Part shown: piece by piece, positions 27,901 to 40,200 of the stretch
Numbering within the stretch: the stretch's first letter is position 1
Layout: every line of letters starts with the position of its first letter
DNA from: Hyphochytrium catenoides
Lineage: Eukaryota > Sar > Hyphochytriomycetes > Hyphochytriales > Hyphochytriaceae
Direction: 5' to 3'
Assembly (NCBI GenBank): GCA_900088475.1
Contig: FLMG01000135.1
Location: forward strand, 1 to 64,000
DNA length: 64,000 bases
Made by a program: the position numbers and the translations under genes
The notes under the pieces: generated by a model
What the model was told of the DNA's origin: nothing
What the model saw: the letters and a program-made list of their open reading frames with translations, nothing else
Databases searched by the model: none

Positions 27901-30838
27901 CTGGAAGCAGACTGCGCACCTTCCGGACTCGTATATATCGGGTGGTAGATTCTTGATATTCAGGCCCCGGCCCATCAGCTCTTGATGGTTGGCTCGGTTC
28001 TTGTGGCCTTTCCTGGGCGACGAGGGTCTCAAGCGGTACCGGTTTCGGATCTGCGTCTGAAGCCCCCGATTTCGCGTGGGGAAAAACTCAGATGAATGAC
28101 TTTCACAAAATAGCGAAAACACTAGTCCAGATCCTCCACCACAATACGAGATCTTGTTGGCCTTCGCCTCAACAGTCATCACTAAGCCTTGAAACCACGC
28201 ACAAAGAGGATGGAATGACTCTTCGCGGGAATGACACGGGCCACATCAGAATTCATCCATTGTACGCCAGCGGTAAGGTTGCAACGGCCGTGATGTAGGA
28301 GCCGACACCACAAGTTGTAGCAGACACAAAATATGTCAGGATACTCGCCATCGTCATGACGGATAGAAAACAAAACTTACCTTGGCAACCATCTGCGCAA
28401 CACCTCACAGTGACGCCACATTCCTGCTTGCATATAGAGCAGAGACCGCCACGGGTCAGACCCGCTTGAACTTCAAAATCTAACTCCTCCGTAGAGTTGA
28501 ATGTTCCGTTGGAGGCCAAGACGAGCATTCTCTGCGTCAAGTCGTCTGGCTGGATCTGCACAGGGCTCATAACGCTGAGGTCCTGAATGTAGCAGCCAGG
28601 GCTCCAGATAGCGCAGGCTAAATGAGCCCAACGGCCATCTGTGGTTCTCTTCAGAGCGCCATGATAGTTGGGACAAAGACAGCATTTAGCCGCATTTGTA
28701 GCGAGCGATTCAGTGGCATACAAGCAAGCGTCGCAGTAAAAATCACCATCTGGTATCTCTCGCAGTCCGTAGCACTTCTGATGGACTGGCATATCGCATC
28801 GATCGCAGAAGACAATGGAGTTGTCGTCGTCCGAGTGACCATCAAAGCAGACGCAGCACACCGCATCCTCATCTTCCTCCGGCTCCGTCTTGTTTTGTGC
28901 CAAATCTAGAGGGGCAGGTCGTCCCTCCACCGCTAATTTCCATGAAGGTGGAATCTTAGGCTCTGGAGGCTTGTTGAAGTCTGGTGACTTATCAGCAATG
29001 CCTCTAAGCATTGCCTTTGAAACTTCTAGCCAGTTTGAGAACTCGATGTAGCGCTTCTCTTCCTCCTTCCAACTCTCGAGACAGCAGTTATCTTCAGTTC
29101 GCTGCTCGTCCAACTGCCGCTTTAAGTCTTCCACTTGCGGTCCATGCTCCATTATAAATCTGCTGAGCCTCGCAAGCTCTTCCTGCCTTTCCAGTTCGAT
29201 CTCGCTCGACCCTGTCCCTCGCTTGATTTGAACATCTTGAAAGCTAGAAAGGCTAAGAGCACGAGTATCCGACCTGCACCCTTTTCCATTCTCTCGCGAT
29301 GTTTCGCCCATGTACTGCGCCATAACTGCACGCCCAGAATGGCTCATTAAAACCCTGATCGCCTGCTTGAGTGAGGAAGACCCTGCATTTAAAAGGTAGA
29401 GTTGGAGTCTTAGCTCTTCAATCTTAGCTCTTGAAGACTAACATTGAACGAAAGGGAAGAAAGTGAACAGTGTTAAAAGCTTCATTTTCAGGAACGGCCC
29501 TTACCATGATTCCCCAGCAGCTCGACTTCACGTATGTCGCTTCCATTGTCAGGGTCAGAAAGCACACTGGCCAGAAGCCTCTCTGAGTGTTCCGAAAGTC
29601 TACTTGAGAAATAGGCCATAGTGATGGTGCTCCAGAAGAATGAGCTATCCATGGGGACGCCAGAGTCCTTGCCAGGCCAGCGCCCAAAAAGCAGACTAGA
29701 AGTATCCTCATCTCTTCCGATGCGACCGGAAAAACAAATGGTGCCATTCTGTCGAGCTGTAGTCAACAATGAACCATTGGAGATTGAAGGGGTATCTGTC
29801 TCGGTCTGGGCATGCAGTCCCTCGATCCCTTTTCCATAGGACTCAGAGTGCTCAGATCCAGATGGAGATCCTAAAGGATATTGGCAGAGACTCCTCCGCG
29901 GACTCTGAAAACTGGCTGTGGAGGATTAGGGGTTAGGATGGTAGGACTACAGGTGTACTTACTCACCCTGAAGATGCTTCAAGCAGCTTACCTGGAAGCT
30001 CCCCATTCTTCTGCGCTTGTTTTAAGTGCGTCGGGCAGAAAGAGACATACTTCAGAGCTTCTTCTCTGACTTCCGGAGTCGTTACGGGAATGGCTCCAAG
30101 ATAGATTCTCTTTTCTTTGTCGTGCAAGGCACACCACGGGTGGTACGATACCGCGCACTTACCCTTGTCGCATTGGATGCAGTATCCTTTCTTTTTGCAT
30201 ATAAGGCATATCAAACCTTTTCTCTGAGGGTTAAGCCTATCTAAGATGACAGGCTCCAACTTCTCACTGTCCCCAAACGTAACTTCGGGAATCCAGAGAG
30301 CACAAATAATGTGGCACCAGTTCCCTCGGGTAGAAGTCGGCTTGTACGCGCCTCCCTTGTAAGGGCATAGGCAACAACTCGGGTAAGACTCTCCCGCATT
30401 ACAAGGGGAGCATTGCCTGCGATAGGGTTGGTTAGTGACCAAAATAGGGTCTAACATATCACATAGATGCACCAACCAGGAGCTCGCTGAGATGCTGATG
30501 GGGCTGATCCCGTAGCAAGTCAAGTGCACAGACATCCCACACTTAACGCATTTGATAAGTGGGTTATCTCTCCACGCATCAGGCTGCAGGCATATACAGC
30601 AGATCTAATGGATCGTCAGAACTAGGGGACATGTGTAGACGCACTGCCATATCTACCTTCTCTTGCTTCTTGTTACCGCTGCCCGTCTTCTCAGCAATGG
30701 TGCTTGAATTAGTTACGTCCTTGGCGTGATTCTAGGGTGCTCAAGTAGGTTAAGGCGAATCTATACGCTTCTTTGACAAGAGAATACCTTCGTAATAGTT
30801 TCGTGGGTCTCAGGCTTAAGTGTCCCAGAGCTCTTCAT
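24965..30838 (-). CDS. Chromatin reader with three extended PHD modules, a bromodomain and a Tudor-like domain
   Basis: Probable nuclear reader of histone marks. Proposed start is ATG 30838 (MKSSGTLKPETH); the frame is open further upstream. Module A (30,610-30,000): PHD 'CCICLQPDAWRDNPLIKCVK' followed by ePHD 'CCLCPYKGGAYKPT...WCHIICALW' and 'YCIQCDKGKCAVSYHPWCAL'. Module B (28,900-28,090): 'CCVCFDGHSDDDNSIVFCDR', then 'CCLCPNYHGALK...WAHLACAIW', 'GLCSICKQECGVTVRC' and 'FHPLCAWFQGLVM'. Module C (27,930-27,350): 'CAVCFQSTSGTTGD', 'CLLCPRLGGAYKQT' and 'CRRTFHPLCGRI'. Then a BRPF-like helical stretch 'LVHAREKKKKLALRAEESLF' and a bromodomain (26,010-25,800) with 'YYTIVKHPLDFNTIYARA' and the acetyl-lysine pocket region 'MTANAKLFNAP'. 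A Tudor-like 'VGRILSVYWPEDDQWYEGEI' (25,560) pairs with 'HDGEWEFLALQKTKWRF' (25,340). The basic tail stops at 24965-24967. BRPF proteins have one such ePHD module; three are unusual. Confidence 0.88.
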
Positions 30839-31938
30839 CTTGAGACTGCAACTTGGTGTCTCCTTCAGACGTAGCAGTCCACCAGAGCGTACTAGTCCGC
30901 AGAGCCAGATGCTAATGGACGTTACACATCTATATCGCCGGTCCTGCCCGCGCGAAAATCCCCAACTTATTTGGCTCCTTACTGTGCCTCAGCAGTGTCT
31001 CAATCGGCCATCGACTGAGGTGTCCGTCCGTCCCCCACCTCGGCCTGGCGAGGGTGTCCGTGCCAGTCCTTCAAACATCCGCACGGAAGAAGCCAAGGAA
31101 AGCCTCTAAGCAAGTCCCCTACCCCTCAACCATACCGGAACAACCTATTGTGCCACTTGAACGTGGGGAGGTCTATGCCGTCCAGATGCCAACTCGCTAA
31201 ACCCTATGGCTCCTGCTCTCAATCACGTATCTGGAGACGGTAGCCGTCAGCATCCTTGCTTGGGTATCGCTTTTCAACTCATCCTATCCACTTGTGCCGG
31301 GGAGAAAGTCTGCTGCGGATCGACCAACACAAGGCAGAGTTCTAGCCTTTCTGTGTCCTGGCGCTGCTCGCTGCCTTGCCTCTCCTTTCTCCTCTTCCAG
31401 CCCCTCTCTCCCTCCTTTTCCTCTGTTGCTTTCCTCTTCGTTCTCTTCCTCCTCCTTAGGTGTCGGAGTCATGGTCCAAGGTTCCTTATAACGGGACACA
31501 TACAGGCCTTATTCAAGGTTACGGCCATCTTGGATTTAGAATCGGTACATTCTCTTTTTGATGCTCTTTGACCTGCTTTGTACCGGGAAGAAAGGTGATG
31601 TTACGGTGGCTGAGTGATTCAGAATTACCGGCTCAAAGCCGACGTTAATTTTGAGATAGACGAGCCTTTATTCTGGTTGGATCTGGAATATAGTGTCCGA
31701 GCTGCGTGATGCGTCTCACCCGAGATGGATCCGATGTAGCGGGCCAGATGCCCCTTCTGCTTCTTTCGAGTTCATTTCTCAAACTCCTACAAAAGCGCGT
31801 ACTTTGCTCATACACTTCTACAGTCAGAGATTGGAAACAGGCCTAGGAGACCTCGGTTAGATTGGCACATTTCTTGAGCTCAATCAAAGAAAGAAGCCCA
31901 GATCAAACTCGCTGCTTCGCTACAGCGTACACAGAACC
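30839..31938. promoter_or_regulatory. Divergent intergenic region with a pyrimidine-rich tract
   Basis: A 1.1-kb head-to-head spacer between the PHD/bromodomain gene (minus) and PSMB4 (plus). A plus-strand CT-rich tract spans about 31,370-31,460. The open frame at 31,206-31,571 is largely a translation of this tract and is not believable as a gene. Confidence 0.5.
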
Positions 31939-32720
31939 ATGAGCCCGAACACCCATACACAAAGCCCTATCGTCACAGGGACATCTGTGATCGCCCTTAA
32001 ATTTCAAGGCGGTGTCATGATGGCAGCAGACACACTCGGCTCTTACGGGTCACTTGCTCGGTTTACTGAGATCCAGCGTATTCAAAAAGTAGGAGATTTC
32101 ACTCTTGTTGGAGCTGGAGGGGAAATGAGCGACTTCGATGCGATCATGAAACGACTAGATGCCCTGGTTAACGAGGATTTTGTTCAAGACGATGGAGCTT
32201 TCCTCTACCCAAAGGAGATCTATGGTTATCTACAGCGGGTTATGTACACCAGGAGGAATAAGTTTGACCCTTTTTGGAATAACCTGGTTATTGTGGGTTA
32301 TAGAGATGGGACAAGCTTCTTAGGGACGGTGGACTTGATAGGGACCTCTTTCGAGGAGAACTATGTGGCGACTGGCATGGGTGCACATCTTGCCATACCA
32401 TTGCTCCGCAAACACTGGCACGCCAACCTGACAGAGCAAGAAGCCGTATCACTCCTACAGGAATGCTGCAAGGTCTGTTTCTATCGTGATTGCCGGACGA
32501 TCAATCGCATCCAATTCGGAAAGGTTACTGAGAGTGGGGTCGTAATCAGCCCACCAGTTGCACTTCCAACAAAATGGGTACGTAAAGAGTGGATGTTATT
32601 CTAATGCTAGCTTCTTCGTTCACCCCACTTCTATCTCTTGCTGGTGCTCCCGGTCCCGTACAGGATTACACTTCCTTTGTGAACCCCAAAGCCGGTGCAG
32701 ATACAGGAGGCTCATGGTAA
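31939..32720 (+). CDS. PSMB4: 20S proteasome subunit beta-4 type (PSMB4; yeast beta7/Pre4)
   Basis: A non-catalytic beta subunit of the 20S core. ATG 31939. 'SPIVTGTSVIALKFQGGVMM' then 'AADTLGSYGSLARFTEIQRI' match the conserved start of this subunit, with little propeptide before TGTSV. 'DFTLVGAGGEMSDFDAIMKR' and 'NNLVIVGYRDGTSFLGTVDL' follow. Exon 1 ends at 32577 ('LPTKW'). An intron at 32578-32663 (gtacgtaaag...cgtacag) joins W to 'DYTSFVNPKAGADTGGSW', with the stop at 32718-32720. The W-D junction corresponds to 'NWDIA' in animal PSMB4. Reading on without splicing gives a false end at 32604. The residue before the fold is not a processed catalytic Thr, as expected for an inactive subunit. 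Confidence 0.95.
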
Positions 32721-34281
32721 AGGTAGCTGGAGGATATGCTGACATGTAAGACATGTTCGTTAGCCCCTAAATTCACGAAGAGCTGAACAGGTTTGTGTTC
32801 CACGTACCAATCCGCTTGGGGTGCAGGTTTCTGATGTTAAACAGAAGACTAAGGCTGGATTATCGTCCTCCTGACGTTCTCATGATATGATCCTACAGCA
32901 ATGTACAGAAAGGAGACGACTGGAAGGTTTGATAATAGCTGTAGTACGCAATCTTCTAATAAAAATCACTAGGGATTCAAAGGAGCGTCTACTTCCAGTA
33001 GCCTAATGGCTGAAACAAGCTCAAAGTTCTCAAACTTGCAGGTCTCCTAGGAAACTTATATGCATACGGTCCGCACGATTCGTCGCGGTCTCTTTATCTT
33101 GTAGTGGAATGTCCGTCTCCTTCATCGCTTTGGTATCTCCGGATTGACTATGGCACTGTAAACCATCATCATCACGATTGCCCAGACCTTCACGTATTTG
33201 ACCAGTGTGAAATCCTCTAACCTTCATCCTATTTTATAGTAGTGGACAGAAGCACAAGGGCCTTGATGACTTTATTTCTACTGAACTGTTGGTATGAGAA
33301 CAATGCCCGCCTCTACCTTCGCTCCTGGAAGAAGTTAGGCATGAGGATCACGAACCTACGGACGTAAGACTACTAAATACTCATACGTTGCATGCCGCAT
33401 AGCGTGGTCTAGCAAGAAGGAAGATTTGAGTAAGGTCAAAGAGCAGGGCAATCATCCATAAGAAGGTGCGTGTACAGAAAAAGATAAATAATCAAGAAAA
33501 AATTACAAAGATTCCACTAGAGCTTAATGAAAAAGAATGAAAGTACTCCACATTCTCGCTCTTTGTGTTGATGACGGGTTATAATTCGATAGTGTGTTGT
33601 AGAAAGTGAAGGAATGCACAATGCGCTTTGTCCCCTGATGACTACCTTGAGTGTTCGCCCTCAGCGAGACAAATTATTGAACATTTCATGGAAGACTGAG
33701 TTTTTGCCCGAAAGGAGACAGCGCGAAACAAAAAGAGATTAGAAACTGCTGATTGAGGGAGAAGGTCAGATGTCCTACAGTATGATTGTGAACTACAAAG
33801 CTTTTCTTGTTTATCACGAAAAGTTGACATTTTATAACAAAGGATATCCGGCATAAAGGCCAATGATGAGGTGTTATTCCTAATCAGCGCTGCACCCTTT
33901 GGTTGGTGTGGAAGAATGAGAACTGTAACCCACACAAGTCCACACAGACACATTACATTGGCTCTGTTCATAGTGAGTGAGGAGGAGAAGGAATCCCAGG
34001 GGAGGTCTGTGGAATCAGAAGGGTTTTCTTTGGAGGAGTTGCAGCAGCAACTGGTTGGGGGAGGAGGACGCGGTTCTGATCGCCGGACTCGTCCTCGACG
34101 GACGGAGGCTGTCAATAACTGAGCTCCTGAGCTCTTCTTCAGACACTTCTCTTAATAGGCCACAAGCCTCAAAGGGTTACAAGGCCCGCAAAGCAGTTTC
34201 TGGGGTCCGGAGGGTGCTGCCTGGAAGCCGGGATTTATCGGCCATTGGGGGTAGAAAGAGGCATCCTTTGCTCGGTTAACG
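32721..34281. other. Intergenic, no gene recognised
   Basis: A 1.56-kb spacer between PSMB4 and UTP20, both plus strand. It includes an AT-rich patch near 33,470-33,530. The minus-strand frame at 33,642-34,115 (157 codons) has no recognisable domain and looks like a chance frame. Confidence 0.5.
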
Positions 34282-37200
34282 ATGGCTTTCGCCGCAGGGT
34301 ACGCCTCCGCGGCGCCTAAGGCTCTAAACGCCAGTGGCGGCAAAAATAGGTTCAAGTTTGCCAAGCTATCCGATCGACTGGCTGGTATAGATGTAAACAT
34401 CTCCAGAACTCTTCGCCAAGAATCATTCGCTGCAGCTGTTGCAGCGGTTGATGATGATGCCGAGGGGCTACAAAGGGGTCTTTTTTCAGAGCAGCTCTCT
34501 GTTCTACGGGATACCGTTTCTGCCACTCGATTTGAGAGGCTATGTCGAGACCTTGCACCACTAACATACACAGAAGTCCAGCTTATCCATCATCTTGAGG
34601 ATGTCATCAAGAAGATTGTGGAAGCAATTGAGGAGGCCTCGGCACAAAGCGATAGCGATTCGGTCATAGCTTCCTTGAAAGCTATTGCAATTCTCGCAAG
34701 GTGATAAGGGGTGTTATTCTGCTGGCTTCGTACCCCTCTAACCCTGCTAATGTATCTAGAGATGTTCAGCAAGAGATTTATCCGCACTTCTCAACAATCC
34801 TCAAGCGCATTCTAATCCTTGTAGACCCGTCCAAGGTACTGAAGAGGAAGTGGGTTCTTTAGTGCTCCCTCTCCACACCTGATCTTACAACTTCCTTTGT
34901 CTGCAGCCGGAGGTCACAGGGGAGTTCTTCCGCACCCTCGCTTATTTATTTAAGTACCTTCACAAGCAGCTGCTAAAGGACATCGACATCGTCCGGTCTT
35001 ACTATGGAGTGCTTCTGGGTCATAGGTATAAATCTCCTGCTGGAACTCTGTGTTGGCAATGCTTTATTGTTCTAGTGCTAGGGACCACTGTGTCTTGATT
35101 GGCTTGGCTTGCATCCTTCTCTACGTGTGCAGCGCCTTTCGGTTCTTGTGTAATATTGAACCCCGTGGCTAATGCTCAGTACCTGTGGACAGCCGAGAGT
35201 TCGTTAGACAGTTTGCTGCGGAAACGTTCGCTTTTTTATTGCGCAAACTAAAGGATAAAGCCTTGCGAGCTTACGTTCAAAGCTTCATGGTGGCCCTAGG
35301 ATCAGGTTCCGGAAGCGAGAATGACAACTTACTAGATGGAACATCCTTTTTATTGTTCTATATCACGAAGAACGTGCAGAATCAATTTCAGGTTCGCACA
35401 CCCGCTCTGCTTGAAGTCCTCTTCCGCCTGGTCCTCTACCCCTTACGGGAAAAGAGTGGAGACACTGGGCGTGAACTAAATGACTCAGGCACAGAGGGAG
35501 TTTCCAAAACAACATTTCGGGTACTGACAAGGACTGTGGAGTTAATGTGCGACTTCACCACATGGGAGCATTCTGAAGTTATCTTCCAGCCTCTCCACCA
35601 GGTAGTGGAGGAGGGGAAAAATTCCTTTCAGAGGACCCTTCAAGGGCTAAGCAAACCCGACATCGCTAGAGCTGGTAGTTGCCTCTCGAACCTCCTAAGA
35701 TTACTCGAGGGTATAATTGCTCGACATGGACATAGCTTTCTGACTTCGCAAGAAGTGCCTCGGATTATGGCTTTATTGGAAAATATGGTCTGTCAAAGAC
35801 TTGAGCCTGGTTTGACGCAGACAAAGAGTCCACAGAGGTGTCAGGATGGCAGTCGACCTTACGGCAACCCCCTTTTCCCTCTGAACTTGAGAAAGACGCT
35901 ACTTAGCCTCGCTAATTGCGTCTGCATAGAGCTAGCGGTCACTACCTGCAAACGAGGGGGGTTCACCCCAGGTCGACTTTATGCCATTACAAGCCCCCTG
36001 TTGGACCTCGGAGCCCTGCATAAGCGCGATGACCTCACAAAGACAGAGCTCCATGCTCATTATGTTCCGGCCATTAATCTGGCTATCGACTCTCTCGCAT
36101 TATGCGGTTTTGAAGACGTACCCCGTCGCGCTATGTTTCTGAAGCTGTTGGCTCTGGGCTCAGACCTTCGGTCTGTTGACGTGTCTTTGTCTCTTTTCAT
36201 TCTTGGAAAGCTCTGCCTAACAGGCTTTGGCAGATCTAGCCCTTCCAGTGCGCTAGTCAGAGCTGGTCAATCAGCAAAAGCCCTGGAGGGCCACGCGTTG
36301 GAGCTGATGAAACCGCTCTGTGACGTTCTTGGGTCGTACCTTGAGATTATTGGGTCAAGTCAAAAGGATTCAAGCATTTATAACCGAAGGGAGACCAAAA
36401 CTGCGGACAGATTGAAAGAGGTGGATGAAGCTAACGAAAGTTTGCAGTGCCTGGCAGTGCTTCGAGCTTTCGAGGTGCTCCCTATTCCGCCATCGACAGA
36501 GGAGCTGGTGATAGGCAGAGCTGGAGCGGTAGCAACACGAGTGATCTCGTTTCTCCCTCACAAGCAAAATGCGACGGCATCTTTACAGCTAGGGTTGGCC
36601 TTAGAGGTTCCCCCGCCAGTAAGCGTGGCAGGAGCCTGCTTGCGGCTGGAGTTTGATGTCAAGCGTCGAACTGGAGCTCGGTTTACAAGAGAATGGGAAG
36701 AATTACTTCACCTGCTTGGCGCATATCCTAGCTGCATCGAAGCTCTACAGGCCCTGAAGCTCGTCCTCCAATACAAGAGAGAAGAAGAGCAGCTAGAAGA
36801 AACGCTATTCAAAGATCTTTGCGCTCTTCTTAGGCCCAACCTTCGGTCACCTAGTCACCACATCAGGCTGCTCTCGCTGGAAGCTCTTTCGCTCTTCCCT
36901 CCCATGCCTTTTTTGGAGATAGGCTCAGATCCTTCTGAAGAAAAGCGGGGCGAGTCCCGCGTAGAAGGGGACTGCAGACTGGTGGAGGTAAGGCAATCTC
37001 GCTTACCTATGAGATTCAACCTCTTTGTTTTACAAATTCATGGCATGGTGCTGGAATGACCACCGCCACCTTTATTTTGGCCTTGGCGAGTTCTCACAAT
37101 CTCGCAAAGTGCACGTGTGAGTTACTTTTTACCGCGAGGCGCTACTTACTTCTTCCTAGTCCCTACATACATTTGAAAATCGTAACAGTTTCCCTCCACT

Positions 37201-40200
37201 ATCCCTTGCCTTTCACTAACTATCATCTTCATAACCAGGCTTGTCTTTTAATTGAGCAACTTGAGGTTGGAATTGCAAGTGAGAGAGAGATAACGAACCG
37301 ACTGGAGCAGGTAGAGGTCTGGTTGAGATCTGGCAGGGTGCCTCCCCTCTACGTCTCACTCTTGTCGGCATTTCTACTGGGGAGACTGCATGTGAAGTTT
37401 TCTCCCCTGTGGCCACTTCTCTGCCGGGTGCTTTCTACGTCAGTCTCGTCATACTTTCAGGTGACCTGGCCCAACGTTCGTGACGAGCTTCTCTGGGCCT
37501 ACCGCCGTGCTCAGCTAAGAGATAGGCATTTGGTTTTCTTGGCACACATCGAAGATGGTCCAGAAACAAACTCAGAGAAGGACTTGATCGAGTCGTTGGA
37601 TCTTCTAAAAATGCAGCGGGAAGTCACCCGCAGTGAGAATGGCGACCCGCGCTTGGTGTCAGATCTTCTCTCCCACCTCCAGGCTCTCTGGAAGGTGCCT
37701 CAGTCCTCTGCTCCCCATATGGAGAAGAGGATGAGGTTCTTTATCCTCTTCTTCTTTGGCTTCCTTTATCATGAATACTATACTTTCTATGCAGAAGACC
37801 CAGATCGGCTACCATCCAGCGTACTGAAAAGCCTTGTAGAACAGGGTAGAGAGAAGTTGGACCCCGACGATTGGCAATTCCTGGAAGCGATTGCTCAAAA
37901 ACCTGAATTGGAAAAGGAGGCTGGGCTGCAGAATTCAACGCAAGGAGACAATAGGTCTCTCCACCCTGCGTCCGAAATATCGCCTTCGAAAGCGTTACGT
38001 AGTCAGCTTGTCTCCTTTCTCCGACTCTTTGACGCATTAGGCACAGGGTTGCGAAGCGCTTTTGGCAGCAAAGACTTGCAGAATGCCCTGACAAAGCTGC
38101 TGATCAAGACTGACTTGGAGATTTCATCACTAGCTCTCTCCTGCCTGTCCCATTTGAAGGTTTCGTATATTTTGCCTTATAAAGAGTCTCTTCAAGCTCT
38201 CATCCAAGAGAAGTCGTTTAGGGAAGAGCTAGCGAAGTTTTCTGTTGGTATGGTTCTTTCCTTCCGGTTTTTGTCTACTATCTATAGCTTCCTCCTCTAT
38301 TCTCTTTTATCTTAGCTCAGTAGCCTTTCTTAAAGAGAATCCTCTTGGTTTCCCCTTTTGCCCTTCGTGTTTAGAGTTGTTGTGCACATCAGCAGAATCG
38401 GTCTTAACTTGCTTCGACTTATATCAGCTTGTCGTATTGCCCACTCTTTTTCCTAGTGCAGCTTATCTGGTGTGTCCTGCTTTGCATTAACTTTTCACCT
38501 CACGCCCACTCCGCCCCTAACTCGATGTTCGTTTGTCTGTGGAATACCTAACATTGTCTGTTGGACGCCTAATATTCTCTGATCTGAAAGGTGGAGATAC
38601 TGTCCAATCAGAACACAGGGTAGGGCTGATCCCGGTCCTAGTTCGGATTCTTTTTGCGAAGCTCATAACCAGGAAAGCTGGAGGAAAGAGCTCGAAGGAC
38701 ACTCTAGGAGGGAGAAGAGCGACGATCCTGTCTTTCTTTTCTTCTCTCGAGGAGAAAGAAGTTGGGGTGCTGCTCTTCATTCTACTTCGCTCCTTCCTTC
38801 CCCCTTCCGAGAATAGAGAGTATGATCCTGCTACAGAATGGCTGGTGCCTTCTCAAAGCCCGTCTTCCGTTGACGACTGTGTCCTGCTAATGAAGAAGTG
38901 TAGTGGTCAAGATAAAGATGCCAGAGGGACAAAGACGCAGCAGCAGCTAGGATTTTTGGTCCTTTTACACGATTTAATCGCTCAGCTTGGCTTCAAGTTA
39001 CTACCATTTCTCCCTGACTTGATGGCAATCACGGTAGTGACACTCCAGACGGCTAGTGCGGCGCTAGAGGGTGAGGACGATGGGAGGGAAGTCGAAGCTA
39101 GGGAAGAGGAGCAACTGGAGGAACAACTAGAGGATGGAAACAGTGTAAAGACACGGATGATTTGGAGAAAGATCAGGGGACTGGCGATGCGCCGTCTGAC
39201 GGACATATTCGAGAAGGTTGGCGCATCCTTCTAACTGTTTCCATAGAAGACTTTTTGCCTCAAGTTCCTCCATCAAGAGTTCCAATACTTTTTGCATTTC
39301 TTTTACGTCGTACGGACTTCCTACCGCTCTGGTGTCTGTACAGTCTGTCTGTTACCCTAACGCTGAATGTCTAACTTACCCCGTTATCATCTCGCTGCAC
39401 AGTTTACTGAGGTCGACTTCTCTCCATGGACACCTATTTGGGTTCCTACTTTGTCGGGGTTGATGAACAACCTTCCATCTAGCGCCATTGGAGCGGATAA
39501 AGTTCCAGTGCTATTAGAGCTTGCTTTCGCCATTTCCCGGCACTCCCTGCTCCCTTATTCCTTCTTTTCTCCCAAAACCAACTTCTCGACCACACTCCTC
39601 TCTATTTTGACCGTGGGTACAACCAGGCAAGCCAAGGATGAAGCAGCAAATAGGGAGCGGAAAGGTGCAAGTGGCTTAGTCATTGTCACTGTACTGCGGA
39701 TCTTTGACACACTGCTAGCCAAGGATGAGGCGAAGCTGGGAATGACAAGTGACGACTATGGGGAAGGAAGCGAAGAGTCCTTCTTAGTCCTGTCTCAAAT
39801 GGAGTCGCTCCTTCAAGCTATCTATCAGCGCTTTCACCTCTCTCCACTCTCTAAGGCGGGAAGGTCTGGCAGAGGAAAAGAAGAGTCTTCTCTTCTCCTT
39901 TCCTTGCTGACCCGCCTCAGTGAGTATGCCTCCAGCAAGAAGTTCATTCTTTCCTCAAATACTGCGGGTCTTTTAGTGTCCATGCTACTTCCGTATCTCA
40001 AAGACAAGAAGAGAGAAGAAAGCACGCAGCTCGCAATTTTACAAATCTTCTCGCGGCTATTGCCTCTTCTTGATGACGCGGAGAAGCATTTGCCCTTCCT
40101 CTCTCGTCTTTTGGGTGTAGAGGGTATCAAAGCGGTTAAGCCCCGCAACCAGCTCGTGAAGGCTCTCCAAGATCTAGCTCAATATTTTTCGGATAACAAG

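Noticed and set aside
29872-29884. ATATCCTTT on the minus strand, a perfect U12-type AT-AC donor
   Set aside because: It lies inside an open, well-phased exon of the PHD/bromodomain gene (acceptor tcctccacag at about 29,915), so it reads as coding sequence.
31206-31571. 121-codon plus-strand open frame
   Set aside because: It mostly translates a CT-rich tract (Ser/Leu/Phe/Pro runs) in a divergent promoter region.
33642-34115. 157-codon minus-strand open frame upstream of UTP20
   Set aside because: No domain, unusual composition, and antisense to the probable UTP20 leader; most likely chance.
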